DNA of 64,000 nucleotides from CAVUOA01 sp963742955 (GTDB lineage: Bacteria > Bacteroidota > Ignavibacteria > Tepidaquicellales > OLB5), in the NCBI GenBank assembly GCA_963742955.1, contig CAVUOA010000008.1, positions 1,054,001-1,118,000 on the forward strand. Direction: 5' to 3'. The notes under the pieces were generated by a model, which was given only the letters and a program-made list of their open reading frames with translations, had not been told where the DNA came from and ran no database searches. Both the position numbers and the translations under genes were made by a program. Each line of letters starts with the position of its first letter. Within the stretch, counting starts at the first letter, position 1. Below are positions 9,062-21,569 of this stretch, piece after piece.

Positions 9062-10027
9062 TTATTTATTCATTATACTTTCCCACCAATGGTCATCACC
9101 CGATTCAATCGGTTCAACATTCATTTTCCCGTTCAGTGATGTGCATTTGCTTCCTGCGTCAACTGTCACCGGCAATTGGTCATTGGCAGAGGTTTCCAGA
9201 TTTTGTGTAAGTTCCTTCAGCTTTTTCTGCATTTCTTCGGCTGTTATTTTACCGTTGCGGTAATCTTCCATCAGCTTCTGCGCATCCTCACCTGTCGGGT
9301 GGCTGCCGGAGGACTTTGTGCATTTAACTGTTGCCGAGCCTTCATAAACTTTTAAAACATCGGTGGTGTCACTGCCTGATACGCTGATATCGATTGTCAG
9401 CTCTGTATTTATATGGTCTATTATTGATTGTCCCGTATGAAAAATAAACAGTCCTGCATCATGACCGAAATTTTTATAATCAGTCATTATTTTGTTCATT
9501 TCGGGACCAAGGTTATAGTACAGCTTTCCGCCTTTCATATAAAACCCCAGCGGACCCGGCTCCTGATGCGAGCTGACTGACCTGCACAAATCGCTCAGAT
9601 GCGGCAGCTGCATTGTTGAGTTCGGTCCGAGCGCAAACTCCGCTACATAATCCGCATTGGAGTTTCCCGAAACCAGCAGCACAGAAACTTCTCCGTTGGG
9701 ACCGGTTTTTATAGTTGAGCCTTCCTCAAGCATATCGGTTTGTTTGAGCTTGACGTTTTCTTTTAAAATCCATGCCGTATCGGGTATGCCGCAGATGGGC
9801 TCGATTTTTTGCCTCAGCACGTTGCCTGTAGCATCCTGCGCATAATTGACAACTATGCGGCACATGTTATCCGTAAGATGTATTAAGCCTGCATTGTCTT
9901 CATCGCTGTCGAAGAGCAGCGAATCGTTATCCCCGTAGAGAAAAGGGTGTCCCTGACCGGAGAATGAAACTGAATGTAAAACCGTAAAGAAGAGCACGAA
10001 CATTGTAAAGAGGGCGGTATTTTTCAT
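9062..10027 (-). CDS. Secreted FecR-domain protein
   Basis: About 321 residues from an ATG at 10027, chosen because the residues after it (MKNTALFTMFVLFFTVLHS) form a signal peptide; the frame stays open for 57 more codons upstream, which look non-coding. The middle has a FecR-like fold: KLKQTDMLEEGSTIKTGPNG, then VSVLLVSG, AEFALGPNSTMQL, and later DVLKVYEGSATVKCT. A C-terminal Glu/Lys-rich segment (about residues 260-290) is probably helical. FecR domains often sit in envelope proteins; no sigma factor or TonB partner gene is near, so the role is unknown. Confidence 0.75.
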   Translation of the reverse strand: MKNTALFTMFVLFFTVLHSVSFSGQGHPFLYGDNDSLLFDSDEDNAGLIHLTDNMCRIVVNYAQDATGNVLRQKIEPICGIPDTAWILKENVKLKQTDMLEEGSTIKTGPNGEVSVLLVSGNSNADYVAEFALGPNSTMQLPHLSDLCRSVSSHQEPGPLGFYMKGGKLYYNLGPEMNKIMTDYKNFGHDAGLFIFHTGQSIIDHINTELTIDISVSGSDTTDVLKVYEGSATVKCTKSSGSHPTGEDAQKLMEDYRNGKITAEEMQKKLKELTQNLETSANDQLPVTVDAGSKCTSLNGKMNVEPIESGDDHWWESIMNK

Positions 10028-10173
10028 AACTTTGAGGATTTTTGTTATAAAAATGAAATTAATTCTAACCCAAGATGAAGAGGAAAAACAGGAAACTGTG
10101 AGGATAAACAACGCAGAAATTATGAATTTAGTTTCAGGAGGGATATACAGATGAAAAATAATTATATTAAGAC

Positions 10174-10572
10174 ATGACCGACGTACACACCAAAGCACAG
10201 CGCAGCTACAACATGAGCAGAATCAGGTCGAAGAATACAAAACCCGAACTGATTGTCCGGAGCTGGCTGCATAAACAGGGGTACCGTTTCAGACTGCACG
10301 ACAAAAACCTGCCCGGAAAACCTGATATAGTTCTTAAAAAATACAAAACTGTTATCTTTGTTCACGGATGCTTCTGGCACGGACATAAAGGGTGCAAATA
10401 TTTTGTAGTCCCCAAAACGAGAACAAAATGGTGGTTAAATAAGATTAACTGTAATATTGAGAGGGATAGAAAGGCTGCAAGACAATTAAAAAAATTGGGA
10501 TGGAAGGTTATTAATATTTGGGAATGTAAAGTAAAAGATTCGAAAAATACAAAGTTATTTATCAAACAATAA
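10174..10572 (+). CDS. vsr: Very short patch repair endonuclease (Vsr)
   Basis: 132 residues, the full family length. The N-terminus MSRIRSKNTKPELIVRSWLH, the catalytic-core GKPDIVLKKYKTVIFVHGCFW and WHGHKGC, then TRTKWWLNKI and WKVINIWECKV are hallmarks of Vsr. Vsr nicks beside T:G mismatches that arise from deamination of 5-methylcytosine, so it fits the cytosine-C5 methyltransferase at 14876-16162. It is on the opposite strand to that operon and its 3' end overlaps the DUF3883 gene by 11 bases. Confidence 0.95.
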   Translation: MTDVHTKAQRSYNMSRIRSKNTKPELIVRSWLHKQGYRFRLHDKNLPGKPDIVLKKYKTVIFVHGCFWHGHKGCKYFVVPKTRTKWWLNKINCNIERDRKAARQLKKLGWKVINIWECKVKDSKNTKLFIKQ

Positions 10573-11359
10573 ATTTATTCAAATCTTGCTTTGGAACTGC
10601 CCACTGAACTTGAATTGAGGTATATATGCTTTTTTGGGGTTTAAGTATAAACGCAGGGTTTTGAATGATTTTAATCTCGGGTTTTGTTTTAATAGCTTTA
10701 ACAATAACAAGATAATAATTTTCTTTTTTTTGTATAGCTGTAAGCCACTCTTTGTTTGTGAAAAGTATACCGCCGAACACGTCCACCATTCCTTTTATTT
10801 CAATGAATGAAACTGAATTTTGATTTTTAATTTCGAAATCGTAACCTGAGCCATAATCTCTTTTATCAATTAGTTTTCCATTTATCGGGAATCTGTTTTG
10901 GTTAAAATATTTAATGAAAAACTCTTCTGCCTGTTTGCCAGTTGGACCTCTTAATACAAAAACACTTTTTCTTCTTTGTTTTTCTCTCCTTACTATCTTT
11001 GCATCTTCTTTTATTAAATTACCTATTTCTTCAGCTTCTTCCGATTGTAAATAAGTAGTATTATTTAAAATATTTAAAACAATTTCCCTTATATCTGGCT
11101 CATCCATATCCTGAAATGCTTCAATTGTTTTAATTATTTGCTTATGCATAGGTCTCTGCCAACCTCTGCGCCAGGAATAAAGATAATCAAACTCGTCCCT
11201 TCTTAGTTTAACATAATTCTTTTTAACATTAAGAGCCTTTGCGGTTTCAAGAAATGCTTCGTTGAATGATTTAAAACCGAGTTTTTGTAAAGCTTCTCTG
11301 TCAAACCTCGCCAAGTAATAAGCAATTATAACTGCAAATTTGTTGTTTGAGTTTGCCAT
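10562..11359 (-). CDS. DUF3883-domain protein of the R-M island, possible restriction component
   Basis: 265 residues, intact. The N-terminal half (about 1-130) is helical and polar and not recognised. Residues about 150-235 match DUF3883: RDYGSGYDFEIKN, then SFIEIKGM, LFTNKEWLTAI and YYLVIVKAI. The D...E-x-K arrangement (GYDFEI ... FIEIKG) resembles a PD-(D/E)XK nuclease core, and DUF3883 is often found with restriction systems. Its ATG overlaps the stop of the receiver-protein gene (TAATG), so translation is probably coupled. It is the last gene of the five-gene operon and the best candidate for the cutting activity, by inference. Confidence 0.8.
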   Translation of the reverse strand: MANSNNKFAVIIAYYLARFDREALQKLGFKSFNEAFLETAKALNVKKNYVKLRRDEFDYLYSWRRGWQRPMHKQIIKTIEAFQDMDEPDIREIVLNILNNTTYLQSEEAEEIGNLIKEDAKIVRREKQRRKSVFVLRGPTGKQAEEFFIKYFNQNRFPINGKLIDKRDYGSGYDFEIKNQNSVSFIEIKGMVDVFGGILFTNKEWLTAIQKKENYYLVIVKAIKTKPEIKIIQNPAFILKPQKSIYTSIQVQWAVPKQDLNKFIV

Positions 11360-12512
11360 TAACTTTTTTGTGTTCCCTCGGTTTCAGATAAAAACATTTT
11401 AAAATACTCTGATGCTTCAGTTTCTTCTGTTTCTGATATACCAGACCTCATAAGATACGATATAAATTTTCTGACAACATCGTTTGTCAGTTAGTCACTT
11501 ATTGAAATTAAGTAATTAAACTTTTCAGAAAGTTCTTCAGGGGTTACAGCATTGTATTTGGTAAAATCTATTTTACCCCCCTTGAATAATGGAGTTTGAG
11601 GTAAATATCTAAATTTGGAACCTGTATGCTGAACATTATATCCGTTATATATTTTCTCAATTTATCGGGGTCTTTTATAAACTCTTTAGTTGTCTTTTCT
11701 TCAATTGGTAATATTTCACAGACTAAAATAAATTTGCAATTATTATGAGCCAAATCGCATCGGGGAGTCAAAATAATAATCTGCACGTTACCCTCCTTAA
11801 ATTTCAAAATATCACCTGTCCAGAAATCGAAACTGCTAGTTCGCCGGTAATAATGTTCAACAGCATTTATTTTGATTTCTTCGTTACCTTGGCTACCTTT
11901 ACAAGAAGATATAACATTCTGAAAAGTTGACCTGAATGCTATTCTTTCAAATATCTCATGTATTCTACTTTTAAAATGGGTAGGGTCTGCAAATTTTACG
12001 CTGTTGATTATTTGTATTATTTCATCATCCTCAAATTGATTCACAAAGGCCTCGTGAAGCTCATGCATGATTTTCTTTTCAATTTCACCATTTGGAGAAA
12101 ATAAATCAAGAAAACCTGATTCCATCATTAGTTTTATTTTATCAGCATATTTCTTGAACAGCCAAGATTTTTTGATTTTTCTACTTTAAAAACTGTTCCC
12201 TTTATTGTGTAGATCTCTAAAATGGTCCAGATGACCACTATGTATAAACAATGGAACCCGAAAGTTGTTATAGTTACTTATTATATCTTCGGAAATTTCA
12301 AAACTTCCTTTTGCGGCTTCTTCACTATCTTTTGCCAAATCATAAATTATTACTTTGGTATTTTTTGTAATCTCATCATTGGTAATTGCCTTTTTGAAAT
12401 CATCGATTTTCTCATACATTTTTAATTCATAGTTCAAACCAATAGCACTCATTACCGATTTAAAAGTTTTCAATTGCCCAATATCATCATCAAATAGTAG
12501 TATAAATGACAT
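11359..12512 (-). CDS. Receiver-domain protein with unknown C-terminal domain, several frame breaks
   Basis: Reconstructed length about 384 residues. The N-terminal ~105 residues look like a response-regulator receiver: LLFDDDIGQ (acidic pocket), VIIYDLAKD (candidate phospho-Asp) and PLFIHSGH (Ser at the Thr/Ser site), then LDHFRDLHNKG. The sense frame then changes near 12195 and 12170, continues through WLFKKYADKIKLMMESGF and SSFDFWTGDILKF (...IIILTPRCDLAHN), changes again near 11640 (SKFRYLPQTPLFKGGKIDF) and near 11490, and ends SETEGTQKS. The C-terminal part is unrecognised. It overlaps the next gene by one base; the kinase gene ends one base before its ATG. Confidence 0.65.
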
Positions 12513-12513
12513 G

Positions 12514-14883
12514 TTTATTTCTCCTCATTTTTTCTTAAAAGAAATGCAGGTCCCGAAGAGCGGTTTTCAGCCCATACTTCCCAGTCATATGAGCTTAAAA
12601 TGCTTCTTGTAAATGCTAAACCTAAACCACTTGCATTTTTTTCTTCTTTCGTTGTAATTCCATATTCAGAAAATTATATCAAGTACATCTTCTCTGATTT
12701 TGGGACCATTGTTCATAACCACTATGGTATTATTTCTTTCCAGTTTAAGCTTAATACTTTTTTCTGAAGATCTGATTTCTTCAACCAATAAACAGCATTA
12801 TTAATAATGTTTAAGAAAGCAATCCACATGGCATATTCGTAATCTTTTATTTCATAATCTTCAATCTTTTCGTCAATAAAAATCTTGATATTATAATCAT
12901 TTAAATCTTTTCTGAACAAGGCACATACTTTATTAAAAGTTTCAAACGGATAAAACAATTTACGTCTTGATAGTCCAATTGCTGGTTTTAAAGATTTACT
13001 TTGAGTTTGTCAAGGGTATCTAACGAACTGCTTAGTAAACCAACATCATTTAAGAACTGCATACTTTTCCAGTTTTTCAATCTGAATCTTTTGGGTGTTT
13101 ATTTCCATTGAATATCTTAAGCCGCCAATCTGTGAGATTGGTTGTGACAATTCATGATAAACTAATTCTAGTCCACTACCCAATGTCGCAAGACGCTGCG
13201 AAAGAGTATAAGTTTGACTCCAGTATATATCGAGCGTCGTTGTAATTTCTTTAACAAATTTTTCTGATTTTTGTATTCACGCTCATTATCATCTGTGTAT
13301 TCTTCAATAAATTTTAAGTATGCACCCAGTATCCGGTCTTTCCAATCTGCTTTTTACAAACCTTCCTATATTATGTTTCAATCTCAATTAAAGAGACCCT
13401 CTTCCCTGCCCAAGTTCGTAACTAAAACTGTTCTAAGTATTTTTTTAAGGTCTATAAAAGCTTTATTTTCATAAAAGCCTTCTCGATTTGTTTTCTCACT
13501 GAATAGGTCATATGTGGCAAGAAAATACATAGCCTAATATTTGGTTTGGACCCAATACTTTTACAGGCTCTTGAACTCTCATTTGACCTAAACCCATCCA
13601 ATCTTTTTCTTCCTCTCCATATGGTTTTACACCAAAACCGTTTTTAGCAACCCTGAAACCCGTTTCCTTATTTAATAATCTTCTGGTTTCTAGTCTACCC
13701 GGTTGTTTTAAAATTTGGGTTAATCTATCAAGATAAGAAATATATATCATAAACACGTATGTCAAAATAAAATGGGCCGACGTTAGCTGCAAGTATTTCT
13801 TCAGGTATTTCATCTTCGTATTTTTGCCTTCTTTTACGCAACATTTCATCCGAAAACAAATATTTTTGTGCAATAATAATCTTTTCATCAATTTTGTATT
13901 TCCTGCCCAATCTTTTGCAGTGATAGTTCGCTATAACATTACCCTTCTCATCATATTTCCCTATCATTCTGTAATCATATTCATCAATTACCCTTAATGG
14001 TATTACAGGTACAAATGGTGTTTTACTAATTTCTGTTGCATAATTAATTATAGATTTGACCCATAATATAAATCAAATTTATCCTTTAACTGTTTTCTAT
14101 AGAAATTCTCCTCAATTATGTTTTGGTTTAAAAGAGCTTCCTGACTTTCAGAAATCATAGATAAGGGGGTAATCAAAAATATTTAAGGACATCATTAAAG
14201 TGGTTTCTTCGAATGGTATTTCGTCATCCTCATACTCATCTAACATAATAGTTTTCACAGAATCGTTAAGTCCTTCTATTACAATCAATGTTCCCTCAAC
14301 AAACTTTTCAACTAAATTATTTTGTAAGAATGTAATTAAATCATCGTTTTGTTTGGTTTCCTTCAATTCTAATGTCTTCATTATCTTTTAGTAAATATTT
14401 CCTCAATTCGATTAACCTGTCCGCCTGGAACTCTATTTCACTCAGTAAAACCTCATGTTTAAATTTTTCTCTATTAACTATGAGCCAGTTATATGCCTTA
14501 TCGTCTGCCATCTTAGTAATAACGGTTAAATATCTCCCTAATGCCATTGCGGCGAGCCTTCCAATTCCCTTGCTACCCAAATAATTTCTTTCGAATATCT
14601 TGCTTTTTCTTTTACCTAATCTCTTTGAGCTAATTGATGTGTGTAACCATTCTCCAAACAGTGTTTTATTATTCATTCCTATTCCATTGTCAAATACAAC
14701 GAGAAATGATTTAAGGGGATTTTCATCCAAATGTATATATACTTTACATTCAAGTGCGTCTGCGTCATATAGTTTTTAACTATTTCACCAAGAGCTGTTG
14801 ATGGATGCCCAATTAATTCTTCACCCATCTGAATTATACTCATCGCGCCTGATTCGAAACGAAAAATCTGTTATTTCAATCAT
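12514..14883 (-). pseudogene. Double-GHKL ATPase/histidine kinase of the R-M island, frame broken in at least seven places
   Basis: Reconstructed as one protein of about 790 residues. N-terminal GHKL ATPase of the HSP90/MutL/MORC-like kind: motif I LGEIVKN joined to YDADALE (break near 14772), motif II VVFDNGIGMN, motif III YLGSKGIGRLAAMALG. A middle part carries FRVAKNGFGVKPYGEEEKDW. The C-terminal part has a DHp-like helix with a candidate phospho-His (LVYHELSQPISQIGG) and a second GHKL domain with N-box AFLNIINNAVYWL and ASGLGLAF. Breaks fall near 14870, 14772, 14365, 14150, 13975, 13740, 13500-13230 and 13000-12660. ATG overlaps the methyltransferase stop. Whether the breaks are real or read errors is unresolved. 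Confidence 0.7.
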
Positions 14884-16162
14884 TTTTAAAAATTATTATT
14901 TCTTTTGCGATTATTTCCGCCATTAATGCCGGTACAGCATTGCCTATTTGTTTAAAAGCAGCTGTTCTGCCACCTTCAAAATAAAAATCATCAGGAAATG
15001 ACTGATTCTTGCAGCTTCGCGGACTGAAAGTGAACGAATCTGTTTTAAATCAGGATAAATGTAATAGTGCCCGTCTTTTGATATATGTGCAACCATAGTG
15101 TGCGAATGACCATAGGGGTTAACAACTTTGTACCTGTCAAGAAATGTTCTTACGTTATGGTGTGTTTGCAAGAATCGGGGCAGGTCATTGATATTTCAGT
15201 CTAATACCTTCATTCAACCATTTTTTGATGGCCATTGAATAAATTTTAAGGTCTCTTTTATTATGGTAACGTGTAATGTGCTGTGTAGTGAAATCAATAC
15301 CATTACGAATTCCGGATAACTGAAGATATTCATTTATATTTTTCGTATATTTTATCAAAGTCAATTCCTGTCCCGGTGATAACTTTGGCAAATCATAAAA
15401 CAAATCTTTTTTTATCTGCCATGTGTTTTCCATCCTGGGCATTTCAGGAAACCGGAATTTTGTTTTGCCTCTTCGACCTATAATTATTACCCTTCTTCTT
15501 CTTTGCAGCACTCCAAAATCTTCAGAATTTAAAACCTTAAAATCTGTTGAGTAACCTGCCTCTGAAAAAAGATTAAACATCTCATTTAAATACTTATGGC
15601 TACCAGCACTTAACAAACCCAGCACATTTTCAAAAACAAAAAACTCTGGTTTGTATTTTTTCAGAAATTCTGCATAATATCTGAATAGAAATTTCCTTCT
15701 GTCCCATCTCATTCCTTTATCATCACGGCTTCTGCCAACAATTGAAAACGCCTGGCATGGTGGTCCGCCTATTATAACATCAACTTTTCTTGAACCAAGT
15801 AACTTGTCAATAAAGCTGAATATATTTTTAATAGTTTTATCCGAAATTTCTTCATTAACCACAGAATAAAATAATTCTTCCGGTATACTTTTCCAAAGCT
15901 CATCTCTTGAAATTTCATTTTTCAGGTAAGCATAATAACATTTTAGTTGTTTATTTTTCCTTAAATGATGGTAAGCTGTTCTTGTACGAAGGGTATCGCA
16001 GGCGTCTTTATCCATTTCTATATGTGCAACAGGTGTATAACCGGCTCGGATAAAACCTTCGGACAAGCCTCCCGCGCCTGCAAACAGGTCTATAAAAGTA
16101 AGATGGTTATCGTTTCTATTTGGGTAAAAAGTATTCAAGGGGTTTCTTATAGATTTTCGCAA
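14876..16162 (-). CDS. DNA cytosine-C5 methyltransferase (Dcm type), two frame breaks
   Basis: About 428 residues when joined. Motif I FIDLFAGAGGLSEGF; motif IV IIGGPPCQAFSIVGR with the catalytic Cys; motif VI FFVFENV; motif VIII LQRRRRVIIIG. The frame changes near 15180 (to a frame holding HSHTMVAHISKDGHYYIYP and LSVREAARI, motif IX region) and again near 14985 (ending KQIGNAVPALMAEI, motif X). It methylates C5 of cytosine in a target site that cannot be read from the sequence. Its start overlaps the regulator gene by 47 bases and its stop overlaps the kinase ATG, so it sits inside a tightly packed operon. Vsr at 10174 is its usual repair partner. Confidence 0.92.
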
Positions 16163-16343
16163 AATCTCTTAAAAGGAAGATGTCAACTTTAATTTGACCG
16201 TGTTCTATTTTGGAAATATAGGATTGGGTTTTCTTGAGTTTTTTGGAGACGTCTTTTTGTTCAAGACCAGCTTCTAAACGGGCTTGTTTTAACTGTCGGA
16301 ACAGGTACTTATAATCTTTGGAATAGATACCTTTTGTCAACAT
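16116..16343 (-). CDS. XRE-family HTH regulator of the R-M island
   Basis: 75 residues with one helix-turn-helix: LKQARLEAGLEQKDVSKKL, KTQSYISKIEHGQIKVDIF and LLRDFAKIYKKPLEYFL are the Cro/C1-type pattern. It is the first gene of the five-gene operon and overlaps the methyltransferase start by 47 bases, like the C (controller) proteins of type II systems. Autoregulation of the operon is a reasonable inference. Just upstream, tgccaaaaaggaatatggtat and related text near 16370-16395 could hold an operator, but no clear palindrome stands out. Confidence 0.85.
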   Translation of the reverse strand: MLTKGIYSKDYKYLFRQLKQARLEAGLEQKDVSKKLKKTQSYISKIEHGQIKVDIFLLRDFAKIYKKPLEYFLPK

Positions 16344-17567
16344 ATCTTACAAAGATATATTCCAAATCGGCATATGCCAAAAAGGAATATGGTATTTTTA
16401 ATCAATTTTTAACAAAAGTCCTCCTTTGTGCCGCTTCGTGCCCTTTGTGTTTAATTTTTTTCCTGGTTCCCCTTATTAGCAGTATGCTATAATTTCGTAT
16501 AGTGTTTTAACAGACACTTATGAAAATATATTTTCTCTGCCTCTTGACAAATGTGATTTTCCGTTTTAGATTTATCTAAGAGTGCGGAGCGGCTCGAGTC
16601 CATCGTGTGTGGAGTGCGTTTTTTCACTCAATACACTTAACACACTCTATACACTCGATACACTCAACGCACTCGACGCACTCGATACACTAATTTTCGT
16701 TCTTTGAAATATATAAAAACATCAAAAACAGGCTGAAATCAAGGTTTCCCTATGAGCTGCCGGAGCAAAAAGCTGCGATTTCGGGGCACTTTCATTACTT
16801 GTTTTGGAAAATATTGCGTTTTAAGGTCACTTTCATTACTTACCGTTACTTCAAGTAATGAACTTTTTTGACCATTTATTGCGCTGAATACACTGATGTG
16901 GTGTGCAACCTGAAGCTGAGATAAGTTACATTTTATCATATATTTACTAACGGCAGGTATAACCTGGGTTATGGGGGGTATAGGCAAACAGCTAAATGGC
17001 TAAATAGTCAAATAGTTAGATAGATTTGATACACATCAGGTAACCGTTACCTGAAATGCGGATAAAATACATGAAAACATGATATTAACAAGTAAGGAGG
17101 TTACCTGGGTAACCTATGGGTACTGGGGTACAGGCAAACAGCTAAATGGACCAGGATTTAAAGATTAGAAGATTGAAAAATTGGAAGATAAGAAATAAGA
17201 AATAAGAAGCGAAGCCCTGCCTGCCCGGCCATGACGGGAGCGGAGCCGAAGGGTAAGATGTGAAGGTGCACCAGCCGGCATGTGAAAATTGGAGTTAAGA
17301 AATTATCGAGCAATACAGCACAGGAAAATCTGTTAGAGCGAAGCGCAAGCGCAGCGAGTTATTTTCCTGTACAGCGAAGATAATTTTAGTCAATTTTCAC
17401 CAGCCTTGATTTTTTTGGTACTTTTTTTATCAAGAAAAAAAGTACAGTAAGCTGGTGTCTTGGTGGCTGAGTGCAGAAGTGAGAAGTTAGAAGCGAAACT
17501 CTGAGCGGAACCCATTGTGTCACTTGGTGCCTTAGTAGTCTTGGTGGTTATTCTCCGGATTATAAAC
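16344..17567. other. Non-coding, repeat-rich spacer between island and rRNA operon
   Basis: About 1.2 kb without a supportable gene. It contains a run of short imperfect repeats of the acactcgataca/acgcactcgacgc type at about 16615-16692; the sequence cactttcattactt twice (16793 and 16828), with the inverted pair agtaatg/cattact nearby; ggcaaacagctaaatgg twice (about 16982 and 17134); and the palindrome-rich ggtaaccgttacct / ggttacctgggtaacc. The dispersed element at 17279-17445 is inside it. Open frames here (for example 16739-16987 minus) look random in composition. Confidence 0.6.
17279..17445. repeat. Dispersed stem-loop element, copy related to 8842-9051
   Basis: Begins tgtgaaaatt and reaches attttcaccagccttgattt, so its ends are inverted (gtgaaaat/attttcac). 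Inside, aaattatcgagc pairs with gataattttag and acaggaaaat with attttcctgt, giving a long imperfect stem. It ends in a hairpin gtacttttttt/aaaaaaagtac. The centre differs from the other copy: gagcgaagcgcaagcgcagcgag here, the CGTCCTACGACT palindrome there. MITE-like or REP-like by form; no coding potential. Confidence 0.7.
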
Positions 17568-17602
17568 AACAAAGCCCCGATTGCTTTCACAACCGGAGCT
17601 TT
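17568..17602. terminator. Hairpin with terminator-like form
   Basis: aaagccccgattg / caaccggagcttt with a 6-base loop, with A/T runs on both sides. It lies downstream of the rRNA operon's terminator in the operon's direction, and could also act on the plus strand. Not tied to a specific gene. Confidence 0.45.
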
Positions 17603-17754
17603 TAAATAAATCCTGTTGAGGACTTTAGTCCGAAATCCCCCGATGCTCGTCGGGGGAGCAACCCCGATGCCGTTTCACTCATCGGGGCGGGCGACCGGAT
17701 TTTATCCCGATAAACGAAGTGACATCGGGACTCCCACAATCCCGAGTACTCGGG

Positions 17755-17803
17755 ATAGTAGTACCATCCCCGCCTGCGCGGGGACCTCTGAGGGGCTTAA
17801 CTG
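17755..17803 (-). pseudogene. Possible 5S rRNA remnant
   Basis: tagtagtaccatc followed about 20 bases later by gaggggcttaact repeats, in order and orientation, two segments of the intact 5S gene (17890-17925). Between them sits a GC-rich hairpin (cccgcctgcgcgggg) absent from 5S. It looks like a partial 5S copy carrying a small palindromic insertion, downstream of the real 5S in transcription direction. Confidence 0.5.
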
Positions 17804-17805
17804 AA

Positions 17806-17845
17806 TAAAAAAAGAAAACCCCGAACCTACCGGTTCAGGGTTTTC
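17806..17845 (-). terminator. rRNA operon terminator
   Basis: On the minus strand, a stem ccctgaacc / ggttcgggg with a short loop is followed by a long T-tract (complement of the A-run at 17807-17814). It lies directly after the 5S gene, so it should end the rRNA transcript. Confidence 0.75.
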
Positions 17846-17854
17846 AAAATAAAT

Positions 17855-17969
17855 CCTGGCAACGACCTACTCTCCCACAACCTTTCGGTAGTAGTACCAT
17901 CGGCGATGAGGGGCTTAACTTCTCTGTTCGGGATGGGAAGAGGTGTATCCCCCTCTCAATAGTCACCAG
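17855..17969 (-). rRNA. rrf: 5S ribosomal RNA
   Basis: The minus strand carries conserved 5S text including CCCATCCCGAACAGAGAAG, TTAAGCCCCTCATCGCCGAT and GAGAGTAGGTCGTTGCCAGG. Length about 115 bases. Last gene of the rRNA operon; ends are estimated to a few bases. Confidence 0.93.
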
Positions 17970-17986
17970 AAAAACCATTTAACGCA

Positions 17987-18029
17987 GCCGCAGCCTTCAG
18001 GCTGCGTTTTGCTCAAGCTGAAGCTTGAG
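17987..18029. repeat. Double hairpin in the 23S-5S spacer
   Basis: cgcagcc/ggctgcg with loop ttca, then ctcaagct/agcttgag with a 2-base loop, followed by ctacatt. It is built like the 31424-31478 element (outer GTAGCCGCAG-type ends). It lies in the transcribed spacer, so it would be cut from the precursor rRNA. Confidence 0.6.
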
Positions 18030-18173
18030 ACTACATTAAAAAAATCTGTAAGTATTTTTTCCGTTAAATAACATTATCAATAGCTAAGAGCAAAATGTCA
18101 ATTGATAATTGCAAAATGCATAATTGATAATTGTTTAAATCGACGAACAATCTATCTGTCCGATAAAAATTTA

Positions 18174-21182
<3,009 letters not shown>

Positions 21183-21372
21183 AAAAAATCTTTATCGATA
21201 CAGATAGATTAATTGCATCGATAAACTTGTTATTTTACGGAAAAAAATACTTACTTATTAAAAGAACTTATTTTATCTCCTCCGGATTAACCGAAGGATT
21301 TTAAAAGCTTTACAGCTTTGTGGAGCTAATCCCGAATTCTCGGGATAGCCTCCGAAGGCATTCTGCCTTTTG

Positions 21373-21445
<73 letters not shown>

Positions 21446-21495
21446 TAACTCAGTTGCAAATCAAAACATTTTGTTAAAGGCACTGCTTTAATGCG

Positions 21496-21569
<74 letters not shown>

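Noticed and set aside
10027..10198. N-terminal extension of the FecR protein to 10198
   Set aside because: The added residues are Cys/Trp/Ile-rich without pattern and precede a proper signal peptide; they also overlap the vsr start region.
16739..16987. 82-codon minus-strand frame
   Set aside because: Lies in repeat-rich spacer; part of its translation comes from repeated cactttcattactt text, and it has no start signal or motif.
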